Origin: Budorcas taxicolor
Lineage: Eukaryota; Chordata; Mammalia; Artiodactyla; Bovidae
Assembly: GCF_023091745.1 (NCBI RefSeq)
Contig: NC_068912.1
Span: forward strand, 71,659,067 to 71,723,066
Length of the DNA: 64,000 nt
Direction: 5' to 3'
Below are positions 23,294 to 34,457 of this stretch, piece after piece (the first letter of the stretch is position 1; the number at the start of each line of letters is the position of its first letter). A program made the position numbers and the translations under genes. The notes under the pieces are model-generated. The model was not told the DNA's origin. It was given only the letters and a program-made list of their open reading frames with translations, and made no database searches.

Positions 23294-23643
23294 GAAGCAA
23301 AGAGAGAAAAATCAAATCAATAAAATTAGAAATGAAAATGGAGAGATCACAACAGACAACACAGAAATACAAAGGATCATAAGAGACTACTATCAGCAGT
23401 TGTATGCCAATAAAATGGACAACGTGGAAGAAATGGACAAATTCTTAGAAAAGTACAATTTTCCAAAACTGAACCAGGAAGAAATAGAAAATCTTAACAG
23501 ACCCATCACAAGCACGGAAATTGAAACTGTAATCAGAAATCTTCCAGCAAACAAAAGCCCAGGTCCAGACGGCTTCACAGCTGAATTCTACCAAAAATTT
23601 CGAGAAGAGCTAACACCTATCCTACTCAAACTCTTCCAGAAAA
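23246..23643 (+). pseudogene. Inverted L1 ORF2 segment (twin-priming arm)
   Basis: Encodes the linker between endonuclease and RT: ERINKIDKPLARLIKKQ, RDYYQQLYANKMDNVEE, NKSPGPDGF, FREELTPILLKLFQK, all without a stop. It runs opposite to the rest of the same L1. The 216-codon frame 23229-23879 is a chimera: a few codons of antisense L1, this arm, then flanking DNA through a TG/AG repeat. The junction at 23245/23246 has at most one base of homology. Confidence 0.93.
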
Positions 23644-23741
23644 AAAGTGTTTTTTTCTTATTTTATGGACAGATTTTTTTAAGAAAACAGCAACATTTCT
23701 TAAAATTCAAATCAAGTCTTTTTCTGAATGCCTTTACCAGA

Positions 23742-23757
23742 AGGTGTGTGTGTGTGT

Positions 23758-23789
<32 letters not shown>
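23742..23789. repeat. Compound (TG)n(AG)n microsatellite
   Basis: A (TG)n run with one TA interruption passes directly into (GA)n. Likely length-variable. Confidence 0.9.
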
Positions 23790-23884
23790 ATGAGATGGGG
23801 TGTAGAAATCTTAAAATGTACCTCTTCTGAGATAGGTTTTGCCTCAATATTTCAAGTTTATTTGCTTGCATATAGATGAGTAGA

Positions 23885-24147
23885 GTGGAGAAGGAAATGG
23901 CAACCCATTCCAGTATTCTTGCCTAGATAATCCTGTGGACAGAGGAGCCTGGTGGGCTGCTGTCCATGGGGTCGCATACAGTCAGACATGACTGAAGTGA
24001 CTTAGCATGCATGCATGCATTGGAGAAGGAAGTGGCAACCGACTCCAGTATTCTTGCTTGGAGAATCCCAGGGATGGAGGAGCTCGGTGGGTCACACAGA
24101 GTCAAACACGACTGAAGTGACTTAGTAGCAGCAGCTGCAGCAGCAGC
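23885..24147 (+). mobile_element. BOVA2 dimeric SINE with clean TSD
   Basis: Two A-type monomers, a TGCA-repeat linker (24007-24020) and a GCAGCAGCTGCAGCAGCAGC tail. Perfect 11-base direct repeats AGATGAGTAGA at 23874-23884 and 24148-24158. Confidence 0.97.
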
Positions 24148-24158
24148 AGATGAGTAGA

Positions 24159-25189
24159 AATTTGAAAGATCAAATTACTTTTTGATGACAGATACACTAT
24201 CTTTCTACAGCATGATAATATGTACTCTTAATTATATTTTTAATTTCCTGAATTCTAGAAATAGTTTCCCGATGTATTTCCACAGTTCATTAATTAAAAA
24301 TGTACAAGAATTGGGCAAGAGTTTGTTTTTTTTTTTTTTAAGGAGAGAAATATTCTATTTTCTTGGCAGCCCGATTCCATTAACCTTTTATCTTTTAACT
24401 GTTCTTTGATGTGTGTTCTATAAAACAAGTAGAATACTCCTTTTGAGATAAATTATTCAGTCAAAACATTTCTGTTACCATATAATGTAATAAAACAGCA
24501 AGCTATTGATTTGGCATTGCAAATGAACTAGTTTTATTTCTTTTTTCATATTGTAATTTATCATATTCTATTTGTATCTATGCATGGATCTTGCAAGCCA
24601 ATACCATTTTACTCACTTGAGCTAGAGTTCAGTTGAAATATATTAACTCAGAAAATTGAAAAGAAATATATCAGATAGGTTTAAATACATGTGGTCATTA
24701 GAATTCCATAACGTACAGATGAAGTATATCTAGGAGAGACTCCAGTCTTCCAGCTGTGATAGAAGATGAACAAGATACCTATAAACATAAAATAGCCCTA
24801 AGTTAATTAAATGAAAACTCATGTAGCACTGTGCTGCATGAGTATCTTCTTCAAAGCTAAAAGAATGGGGAGTTGAATAAAGGTGCCTTCATTGTTCAAT
24901 CAGCTATACATAACTACTGATACTTAAAAGGAGATTGGCACTGATTCTCACTGCATGCAAATCTTTGTAGAATTCACCTGGATAAAAATCACCTGATTTT
25001 TTAAAAGCCCTTAAAATAAAATAACCTTGAAAAAATTATATAATAATGAAGACTTCCAATACAACTTCATGATCACTATTCACATTTATTAGAATCACAC
25101 AAAAGAATGTTATTTGTAACTTACTGAGGTTCACATAATACTTAAAGTTTGAGATCCCCGTCTCTAGAATCAAAAATCAACTCCACTAA
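24159..25189. other. Single-copy-looking DNA
   Basis: AT-rich; nothing confidently recognised. A MER5-like end may be present at about 25120-25160 (AAAGTTTGAGATCC), too short to call. Confidence 0.4.
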
Positions 25190-25372
25190 GATTATTGTAC
25201 AAGGTATTTAATTTCTTCAATCCATAGTTTCTTCCTCATTAAGTTAGGAGAATGAATGCCTACTTCAAAGGGCTGTTTTATGAGAAGATTGTATGGAACA
25301 GTGTATACTCTGAGTTCTTGGCACAATAACTGGAATGTTGAGTTTTATTATTATCGTTACTGCTTTAATCCA
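25190..25372 (+). mobile_element. MIR SINE remnant
   Basis: CCATAGTTTCTTCCTCATTAA (25222-25242), GGGCTGTTTTATGAGAAGATT (25270-25290) and CTTGGCACAATAACTGGAATG (25318-25338) parallel the MIR core-to-tail order, ending in an ATTATTATCG stretch like the MIR tail. Confidence 0.8.
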
Positions 25373-25634
25373 ATTGCTAGATTCCTTAGTTCAATTTTTG
25401 GGAGAAAATATTTTCTGTTGATATTTCCATTCTGACCTAATGCTATTTCAGAAGAAATGAAAAAATGTGGCTTCCAGTATCTCTGAACATTTTATGCTTT
25501 CCATGTTCACTGCTTCATAAAATCCCAGACTTTCCTCTTGTTTGTTTGCTAACCTTCCTGTGCTCCCCTCCCCATAATTCCCATCATTGTCTCCATTATC
25601 ACACAACCAAGGATTTATTTTTTTTGTCACTCTC
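25373..25634. other. Short single-copy spacer
   Basis: Pyrimidine-rich on the plus strand. No recognised family; both ORFs across it lack motifs. Confidence 0.35.
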
Positions 25635-25740
25635 TATTAGTTTGCATTTCTAAGAAGCATATACATGGAAATATACATAATATATTTCACTTTTCTGACT
25701 TTTTTCACATAGCATAATTATTTTGAGGTTCCCCCATAAT

Positions 25741-26222
25741 ATAGCAGAGACATCAGTTTTCTGACAAAGGTCCATCTAGTCAAAGCTATGGCTTTTTCAG
25801 TAGTCTTGTATAGACCATAGTCTTGTTGGACCATGAAGAAGGCTGAGAACCAAACAATTGATGCTTTTGAATTGTGGTGCTGGAGAAGACTCTTGAGACT
25901 CCCTTAGACAGCAAGGAGATCAAATTAATCAATCCTTAAGCAAATTAACCCTGAATATTCATTGGAAGGGCTGGTGCTGAAGCTGAAGCTCCGATATTTT
26001 GGCCACCTGATGCAGAGTTGACTCACTGGAAAAGACCCTGATGGTGGGAAAGATTAAAGGCAAGAGAAGAAGGGGGCAACAGAAGATGAAATGGTTGGAT
26101 GGCATCATTGACTCAATGGACATGAGTTGGAGCAAATTCAGGGAAATAGTGAAGGACAGGGAAGCCTAGGATGCTGCAGTTCATGGGGTCACAAAGAGTC
26201 GTACATGACTTAGAAATTGAAC
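25741..26222 (+). mobile_element. BovB 3' end
   Basis: Begins in the ORF just past the RT core (GCAGAGACATCA at 25744) and runs to the 3' tail. Peptides of the C-terminal half are recognisable but split by stops and frameshifts. Flanked by a possible 7-base repeat ATATAGC (25739 and 26238). Confidence 0.92.
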
Positions 26223-26438
26223 AAAAACACCAACGTGATATAGCGTACATTTTATTGTTAAGTAGTATTTCAATGTGTAGATATACCACTGTTTATATGC
26301 CCATTCATGAATATTTGAATTGCTTTCAGTTCGAGGCTATTCTTAAAAAGCTACTATTCATGTTCAAATCTTTGTACAGACATGTCTTTCATTTTTCTTG
26401 AAAAAATGCCCAAAAGTTAGATGGCTGGATCCTATTGT

Positions 26439-26662
26439 GTGCTAAGTGTGCTAAGTCACTTCAATCATGTCCCACTCGGTGACTCCATTGACTGTAGTCT
26501 GCCAGGCTTCTCTGTCCATGGGATTCTCCAGGCATGAACACTGGAGTGGGTTACCATTTCCTTCTCCAGGGGATCTTCCTGACCCAGGTATCAAACCAGC
26601 ATCTCTTACATCTCCTGCATTTGCAAGCAGGTTCTTACCAGTAGTGCCACCTGGGAAGCCCA
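26439..26662 (-). mobile_element. Bov-tA SINE with clean TSD
   Basis: Head and body complete. Perfect 11-base direct repeats GATCCTATTGT at 26428-26438 and 26663-26673. A short duplicated GTGCTAAGT lies at its left end. Confidence 0.96.
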
Positions 26663-26800
26663 GATCCTATTGTAGTTGTGTATTTAAATTGTTAATAAAA
26701 TCCCAAATTGTTTCCAGTGAAGTTATTAGGTTTATGAAATTCCCATCTATTTCAACTTTCCTGAGAGTTTGTACCAGAAATGGATGGTGAATTTTGTCAG

Positions 26801-27454
26801 TTTCAAAGATCAGAAAAGCTAACTTAAGATGGCAAAGAGTAAAATCTTGGGAGTGAAGTTCTAGATGGTACTATGCGACAGACCTAAGACTTAATCTGGT
26901 ATAAATCATTTAATCTGGTATAGGACGATGGAAGACCCTCCAAAAAAGTTATGTAAAATATTATTTTATATAGAAAAGTTACATATATATTGTTACACAT
27001 ACATTTATTTGTGCATATATCTCAAATAATCTAAAATAAGACAGGAAAAATTCCACATAAATGAATGTATAAGAAAAAAAAATTAATAACATTACTATCT
27101 CTGCAGTGAACAGTGTTTGCATATTCATCATGATATAAGCATTACTTATATTAAATTTCCTAAATGGCCTACAGAAAATACACATTGAAATTAAATTTAA
27201 AATTATGACAAGAAATATTAGTACATAATAGTTTTAGCCTTTACAATGCAAAAAAATGAATGTGCAGTTTACAGAATTTGGGAGAGGAATTTGAATAGAA
27301 TTGATGAAGAGAAAGCTCATTTTTAAAGTGGGAATGGTAAGAGATACTAACTATGGCTATAAAAAGCAAGAAAAAAACGGTCCATGTTTCTATAACCCTC
27401 AAGGTTACAAAGATAAGCAATATCATGAATAAAGTTTGAAAGATATTATTAGGG
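26801..27454. other. Single-copy-looking AT-rich DNA
   Basis: No repeat family recognised; the two minus-strand ORFs (26979-27185, 27241-27426) are Phe/Ile-rich readings of A-rich DNA. Confidence 0.4.
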
Positions 27455-28232
27455 GTGATGATACCACCCTTATGGCAGAAATTGAAAAAGAACTGAAAAG
27501 CCTCTTGATGAAAGTGAAAGAGGAGAGTGAAAAAGTTGGCTTAAAGCTCAACATTCAGAAAACGAAGATCATGGCATCTGGTCCCATCACTTCACAGCAA
27601 ATAGATGGAGAAACAGTGGAAACAGTGTCAGACTTTATTTTTGGGGACTCCAAAATCACTGCAGATGGTGACTGCAGCCATGAAATTAAAAGATGCTTAC
27701 TCCTTGGAAGAAAAGTTATGACCAATTTGGACAGCATATTGAAAAGCAGAGACATTACTTTGCCAACAAAGGTCTCTTTAGTCAAGGCTATGGTTTTTCC
27801 AGTAGTCATGTATGGATGTGAGAGTTGGACTGTGAAGAGAGCTGAGCACTGAAGAATTGATGCTTTTGAACTGTGGTGTTGGAGAAGACTCGAGAGTCCC
27901 TTGGACTGCAAGGAGATCCAGCCAGTCCATTCTGAAGAAGATCAGCCCTGGGATTTCTTTGGAAGGAATGATGCTGAAGCTGAAACTCCAGTACTTTGGC
28001 CACCTCAGGCAAAGAGTTGACTCACTGGAAAAGACTCTGATGCTGGGAGGGATTGGGAGCAGGAGGAGAAGGGGACGACAGAGGAAGAGATGGCTGGATG
28101 GCATCACTGACTTGATGGACATGAGTCTGAATTAACTCCGGGAGTTGGTGATGGACAGGGAGGCCTGGAGTGCTACAGTTCATGGGGTCACAAAGAGTCG
28201 GACATGACTGAGTGACTGAACTGAACTGAACT
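27455..28232 (+). mobile_element. BovB, 5'-truncated, relatively young
   Basis: Starts inside the RT active-site box (DDTTLMAE) and runs to a well-preserved 3' tail of GAACT repeats (28215-28232). Frame 1 stays open for 138 codons (27436-27852) with LNIQKTKIMASGP, SRDITLPTKVSLVKAM and MYGCESWTVKRAEH, then meets a TGA where the family reads Arg. A second frame (27857-28135) carries the basic C-terminus. The catalytic first Asp and the whole endonuclease are missing. Close in sequence to the opposite-strand copy at 34458-34976. Confidence 0.96.
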
Positions 28233-29685
28233 GCTATATTACATATATAATATACATGATATAATTGTATTATATATGCACCATATAATTTCATTACATC
28301 CCTTCTAAAACAGAACCCCATATGAGGACTAGTGCTAATTATTTGACATGTGCCATCTCATAGCAGCAAAGACAGTGAAAAATGGCAGTGAAATTCTAAG
28401 AATGGAAAGGAATTCAAGATGATGTATCAATTTTATGTGCACTTTTTGACAATGATCCAAAGAAACAAGAGTCGTTGTTTAGAAAATAAAATTGCTTGGC
28501 TCTGAAGGAAGAATTCTCAAGGCCTAGTGACACCCAAATCATAACTTGGAATAGTCTGTCCAAGAGATAAAGGAGAGGAAGCTTATCCTCCTTTGTCTCT
28601 CATGTTTTCCCCCAAGGAAGTTAACTTCCATTATCACAAGTTTAACAATCTGAGTCCTGTGGCAGCTCCTCCACTAGCCAATTCATATATTCCCTGATGT
28701 GGCATTTTCTGGTATCTGATATGGTAAAGGAGTCAGAGTTGGGACTTCATGTGGCAAAACTCCAGAGACCCACACAAAATAAGTTGGTGGTGGTGACAGA
28801 AGAGTAAGTAGCTGATGATCTAGGAGACAGATTAAAACCAGAGAATCTCCATAGTCAGCCCTTGGAGCTCTAGCAGAAATGCAGCGGGGAATGTGTTTAC
28901 ACTGTTTTCTGTGGTGGCTCCCCTTGGACTCACTCAAATGGAAGTTGATGATTAAGGAAGTCCACTGATGTAGTCATGTGGCACCAGAGTGATGGGCAGG
29001 GAGAGCCGTTTGGGGCACAGAGTTGGGCCTGAGAGGAGAAAAAAGTGGAAAGTGCATCTTATGGGCCAAATGGAAGATGCCAAGAGCCATTCTCATTGTT
29101 TACTCAGCACCGCTCTTTGATTCTTACACTCTGTTCATTGTATAATAACGGTGCTTGTAAGGGTTTACTTAACACTGACATCCTCAAAACTGGTCACTAT
29201 TCTTTCTTCCTCTAGTCTTCTTTTTAGAACAGACAACAGAAGATTGACTTTGTGTCACCTGCAAAGTGCTTCTTTTCTCTCCTTCACTATCACAACTCAA
29301 ATTTATTTTTTAACAAAGCGTCAACAAGTATTAAGTACACTTGCTTTATGAATACAAAATTATTTTATAAAAAACAATGAATGATAATATATTATCTTGA
29401 GGTAGAGAATTCTGCAATTAAAATAATGAAAATAATGTTTTCCTATGGGTTAGGACAATTTTGACTGGAAGACACCACAAAGGAATATGTAAGGATCACT
29501 GTTTGGCTTGAAATGAGCCTCGCGATTTGTAATTGTTTTCTATAAATGTTTTAATGTAATAATTTTGATAATAAAGTAAATAGTTAATTGTAAATCCCAT
29601 TGGTGTTAAAATACAACTTCAATTAATGCCATTTATTAATATTGACAGCATTGATATCATGTAGATTTTGTGACTTATACAGATG
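28233..29685. other. Single-copy-looking DNA
   Basis: No family recognised. 28640-29100 has more balanced base composition than its surroundings. The minus-strand 84-codon frame at 28683-28937 has no known motif. Confidence 0.4.
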
Positions 29686-29689
29686 GCTT

Positions 29690-29890
29690 ATATTCTGAGC
29701 TAGTTGTATGAATTTGGGCAATCAATTGATCTTTCTGAATCTTAACTTTGTAATGGCTAATATCTACCTTACAGAGCTGTAGAATGAATGTATTTTCTTC
29801 TTTTCTACCACAAGAATTAAACATGCAAATTTGAATGGTAAGCACATTATTCAAATACAATATGGTAAGTGTAGTATCATTCAGTGTAGA
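29690..29890 (+). mobile_element. MIR SINE remnant
   Basis: GAATTTGGGCAATCAATTGA (29710-29729) and CTACCTTACAGAGCTGTAGAA (29764-29784) parallel the MIR core. Confidence 0.65.
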
Positions 29891-30739
29891 GAACAGTATG
29901 TGTAAAAAATACAAAACAAAAAAGAAGGCAAGGATGATATATCTGAGTGTTCAGTCCTCCTAATGTGGGATATTCATATTTGTACATAAATTGTTAACAT
30001 TTTCAACAATATGTGGAATATAAACAATTTAGGCAGTCATATAATTTATGCATACTTTTGTCTGATACAAGCATGAGTGTAATGTGACTTCTGACAAATC
30101 AATTTTGTTTTTATTTAGTCTCATGCTGTTAAAATAATTCCTAACTGTATATGGTTTGTGCATATTTCATTACAATAATCTCATGGGAACATTTTATGCA
30201 TATTTCATTATAATAATCTCATGGAATCCTTTTTCAGGCAAGAAAACAGTTCCAAGAATAAAAAGATACAAGATAGAACTATTGACCTACATCAGAAATT
30301 AATTATTAAAATATGAGAGGTATGGGCAAAGATTTCACATGAACTTGACTTTTGATTTCCTCAATGAATTATACCAAAAATTAAATATGTAACCTATATG
30401 ATTTTAATAATATTTACTTGCTACTGATGTCATGGTGTCTGTCTCCCTTTTGAGATTTAAATTTAGATCAAAATAGAACATACATATTTCTTAGATGGTT
30501 ATGTGGGAAAAGCTCAAACACTCTTAAATAAAAAAAGCAAGAGGATTCTTCATTTGTAGTTAGCAAGATTATTATCATTGATGTAAGAAACAATCTGCTT
30601 TCTAATGTTAAGTGTTGAGTTGGGTCCTGGCACAGAAAAATCAAGAACTTTTAAAAAGTAGTATCTTCTGTACCTAAAGAGAGGACAAAGCAACCAGGAC
30701 AAAGTTTTGATGCTGCTGAGAGAATTTAATTTTAAAACT
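29891..30739. other. Single-copy-looking DNA with a 30-base tandem duplication
   Basis: Nothing recognised beyond a local duplication: near-identical 30-base blocks at 30159-30188 and 30197-30226, two mismatches, 8 bases apart. Confidence 0.45.
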
Positions 30740-30750
30740 AACATCACAAT

Positions 30751-31814
30751 GTTTACTATGCTAAAGCCTTGGACTATATGGATCACAACAAATGGTGGAA
30801 AATTCTGAAAGAGATGGGATTACCAGACCACCTTACCTGGTGTGGAGATCAAAAATAAACATTTAGAACTGGACATAGAATAACTGACTGATTCAAAATT
30901 GGGAAAGGAGTACATCAAGGTTGTATGTTGTCACCCTGCTTATTTAACTTATATGCAGAGTACATCATGAGAAATGCTGGACTGGATGAAGCACAAGCTG
31001 GAATCAAGACTGCCAGGAAAAATGTCAATAACCTCAGATATGCAGATAACGCCAACCTTATGGCAGAAAGAGAAGAGGACCTAAGGAGCCTCTTGATGAA
31101 AGTGAAAAAGGAGAGTGAAAAAGCTGGCTTAAAACTCAAAATTCAAAAAACGAAGATCATGGCATCTGGTCGCATCACTTCATGGCAAAAAATGGATAAA
31201 CAATGGAAACAGTGACAGACTTTTTATTTTCTTGGGCTCCAAAATCACTACAGATGGTGACTGCAGCCATGAAACTAAAAGACACTTGTTCATTGGAAGA
31301 AAAGCTATGACAAACCTGGACAGCATACTGAAAAGCAGAAGCGTTACTTTGTGGACAAAGTTCTGAATAGTCAAAGTTATGGTTTTTCCAGTAGTCATGT
31401 ATGGATATGAGAAATGGACCATAAAGAAAGCTGAGCACCGAAGAATTGATGCTTTTGAACTGTGGTGTTGGAGAAGACTCTTGCTAGTTCTTTGAATAGC
31501 AAGGAGATCCAACCAGTCAATCCTAAGGGAAATCAGTCCTGATTATTCATTGGAAGGACTGATGCTGTAGCTGAAGCTCCAACACTTTGGTCACCTGATG
31601 AGAACTGACTCACTGAAAATACCCTGATGTTGGGAAAAATTGAAGGCAGGAGGAAAAGGGGTGCCAAGGGATGAGATGGTTGGATGATATCACTGACTCA
31701 GTAGACATGAGTTTGAGCAAACTCTGGGAGTTGGTGGTGGACAAGGAAGCCTGGTGTGCTGCAGTCGATGGGGTCGCAAAGAATTGGACACGACTGAGCC
31801 ACTGAACTGAGGTG
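30751..31814 (+). mobile_element. BovB with clean TSD; RT active site altered
   Basis: Perfect 11-base repeats AACATCACAAT at 30740-30750 and 31815-31825 fix both ends of this 5'-truncated copy. It begins near RT motif A (YAKALD instead of the family YAKAFD) and reaches the 3' tail. A 96-codon frame (30925-31215) includes MLSPCLFNLYAEYIM; the active-site box reads YADN (31039-31050) where the family has YADD, so the catalytic second Asp is lost. Several frameshifts follow. Confidence 0.96.
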
Positions 31815-31825
31815 AACATCACAAT

Positions 31826-31880
31826 ATTGTAAAGTAATTAGCCTCCAATTAAAATAAAGTAATTACTTTTTAAAAAAGTA
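31826..31880 (+). mobile_element. Short L1 3'-terminal piece
   Basis: ATTGTAAAGTAATTAGCC (31826-31843) followed by CTCCAATTAAAATAAA resembles the extreme 3' end of a ruminant L1, immediately next to the BovB target duplication, so BovB inserted here. Confidence 0.5.
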
Positions 31881-31984
31881 AAAATAAATTGTGGAGATAA
31901 AAAATTTGAGTGACTGTAACATCAAAACTCTAATAAAAAATACACTGCAAAAAATTAAAATAACAACTTTTAAAACAGGAAATA

Positions 31985-32690
31985 TTTCATAAAGACATTC
32001 TATTTTCAAGGCATTTGAGGAGTAGCTAAAGCCAGGGGTAATTTTTCTATTAAACTGCTTTGTTTGTCGCAAACAATGAAAAGGATAAACCATATCCTGA
32101 GAAAAAAATATTAGCAATGCAGATATCTGACTTAGAACTTATATTCAGAATATATAAAGAACTCTTATAACTCCATTTAAAAACAATAAAAATGGGCAAA
32201 ATTTAAAGACACTTCACAAAATATAAAAATGATCAATAAGCACATAAAAAAGTGGCAAGCACTATTTAATCATCAGGAAAGTGCAAACTAAAATCACAAT
32301 AATACCATGGTATGGTAGACCCACAATGATGGTTAAATATAAAGATTAATCATTGTTGCAAGGATGAAGAGCAATAGACTCTCCTAGATTGCCGGTAGTA
32401 GTAAAATTATACACAGATTTTGCAAAACAGAATTTCTTATAAAGTGAAAAATCATTCAGCACTTCAATTCTTAGATATCTTACCATGAGAAAAAAGAAAA
32501 TGTCTACAAAGTGACTTCTACACAATTGTTTATAGCAATATTATTAATGATGGAAAAGAAGTAAAAAAAAAAAAGGAGCAATCAATGTCCTTCAGTAGGA
32601 GAATGGACACACAAATTCGAGTATATTTATACAGCAGTATATTTATTACTCAGAAAACAAGTAACAAGCTATTGATTATTAAGGTAAAGT
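31985..32690 (+). mobile_element. Old L1 ORF2 C-terminal region
   Basis: Follows the ORF2 tail from the FISKIYKQL-like region (ATATATAAAGAACTCTTAT, 32151-32169) through a degraded Cys-motif area to the WYIYTMEYY-like end near 32610-32650. Highly diverged with many stops. Confidence 0.75.
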
Positions 32691-33289
32691 ACATGCTGAC
32701 TTTTTCAAATGTTCTGTTGTTACCTAATAAAATAATGTAATTACATTTTTTCTTTGATGTTTTAATATGATATGTCGACACATGAAATAATTATTTTTAT
32801 AAGTTAAAAATGATCACATATCATCAATTTTATGTTTCAACCTCTATGCCATTTGGCAATTTTCAAATATAATATTTTTATCATGCCTGAAATTAATTTT
32901 CTAATCTAAAGTCTTATTTTCCTTCTAGTATTTTGGAAAATTTCCTTCTTTCTTTGTAGTATGAGTTTAGTAGTCTGTGAACTTGCCATTTATTAGAAGT
33001 TTTATATAACTCATCTGGGAAGGTGCCTAGATTTACTACTCTTTTTATATTAGTGTTTCTTACTTTTTGTATGGTTTCTTTATTTTCTTCTGTTACTTTT
33101 GTTAATGTATTTTATCATAACATCATTCATTTTATTCAGGCCTTTAATAATAAGACAAAGAAAAAAATCTCAAATATCTAATGTCTCTGTTACCCCACAG
33201 ATAAATTTTCATTTGAGGGCATTGCTTTATTTCACTCAGTAGCAACAAGTGACATTTGTCAAATAAGCATAAAATCTACATTTTCAAAT
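32691..33289. other. Unassigned, AT-rich
   Basis: Parts of 32880-33120 faintly resemble antisense L1 ORF2, but not enough to call. No coding signal. Confidence 0.35.
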
Positions 33290-33592
33290 TGCTGTTGTTC
33301 AGTTGTTAATTCATGTCTGACTCTTTGCAACTCCATGGACTGTAGCATACCAGGCTATTCTGCCCTTCAAATTCATATCCTTTGAGTCAGTGATGCTATC
33401 TAACCATTTCATCCTCTACCACCTCCTTCTCCTTTTGCCTTCAATCTTTCCCAACACCAGGGTGTTCTCCAAAAAGTCAGCTCTTGGCATCAGGTGGCCA
33501 AATTATTGGAGCTTCAGCTTCAGCTTTGGTACTTCCAATGAATATTCAGGGTTGATCTCCTTTAGGATTGACTGATTTGATCTCCTTTCAGG
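33290..33592 (-). mobile_element. BovB 3' end, older subtype
   Basis: Minus-strand C-terminal coding part of BovB; the tail at the left is degraded (TTGTTCAGTTGTTAATTC). 5'-truncated near the RT/C-terminal boundary. Confidence 0.9.
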
Positions 33593-34457
33593 GTCAGGCC
33601 TGGTCAGTATTTGGATGGAGAAATAGGCCTTGTTCTAGGCAATGATTTTCTTGAATTTTCCTATGGTATTTAGCCCTCCTAAGCTTATGTGATTGCATGT
33701 GCCACATTTACTTGCAAGTGTGCATCAGATTTATCTTCCTTATTAGATTTTGAATCATTTGGGACAAGAATCATATGTTACTAATCTTTGTTATTAACAT
33801 CTTTCAGTGTCATTCAGAAAAAACAATAACAAATATTGAGAAGAAAAAGGGTTTACAAACAGGTGTCTCTTGAGGTTTTTCAATTCATTAAAGGGAAGGT
33901 GTACTTTTCATTAAAGAAAATGATCTCCTAATGGATAGAGAAAACTATGTAATCATATTATCTTACTGGTGGAAGAAATTTAAATTAGCTGGCTAGAATG
34001 ACTAGGTTCAATATACATATATACTCCTAATGAGATTGAGGGCTTCTATATGTGAGCTTTCATTTCTCTTTTTAAAGAATCTCAGTTGCTTCCTTAGTGT
34101 GAGATAGCTGTGGCTTGAGAAGGTATTGTTATTTTCTGGGAAGAGTTCCTTCTTGGATCCTGAAACCTCCCAAAAACATGGAATGTGTTTTGCTTATCAT
34201 CATTATACTTGTATTTAATAAATGCTTGATGGGTGGATGAATGCATGGATGAATGATAGATGAATTAATGAATAGCATATGACCTTGGGCAAGTTATTTT
34301 TCATTCTATAATTCTTTGATTGCCTCTGTAAATTATTTTCTTATCTATGGTTCATTCCTCTAACCCTTGATATTTTATCACTAATTAATACCTCAACCCT
34401 GGATCACCAAAACTATCTATTTTCTAAATCAGATAATCATGTTGTCATTTAATTATT
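33593..34457. other. Mostly single-copy; MIR-like patch at 34250-34400
   Basis: A GATGAATGA-type repeat (34228-34275) precedes a MIR-like block containing CATATGACCTTGGGCAAGTT (34278-34297). The rest is unassigned. Confidence 0.5.

Larger units (their letters stand above)
20590..23643 (-). mobile_element. L1-BT LINE, 5'-truncated with 5' inversion
   Basis: The best-preserved element here. From the left: poly(T) (reverse of the A-tail, 20590-20602), L1-BT 3' UTR (20603-20888), then minus-strand ORF2 up to 23245, then an inverted ORF2 segment on the plus strand, 23246-23643. Both arms contain the same short sequence (TPILLKLFQK), the minus arm starting and the plus arm ending there, with about 30 bases of overlap. 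That geometry is the signature of twin priming during target-primed reverse transcription. The 5' UTR, ORF1 and the endonuclease are missing, so it was dead on arrival. No unambiguous target duplication was found; AGTGTTT (20487 and 23646) and CAGATTT (20582 and 23669) are candidates. Confidence 0.95.
25635..26800 (-). mobile_element. Old L1 3' UTR/ORF2 end, split twice
   Basis: 25635-25740, 26223-26438 and 26663-26800 read as consecutive pieces of one minus-strand L1 3' end: the segment near CATTCATGAATATTTGAATTG (26303-26323) follows the sense of the interrupted flank. A BovB fragment and a Bov-tA SINE were inserted into it later. Confidence 0.65.

Noticed and set aside
23229..23879. 216-codon plus-strand ORF as a possible novel gene
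   Set aside because: It is a chimera of antisense L1, the inverted L1 arm and a microsatellite read in frame.
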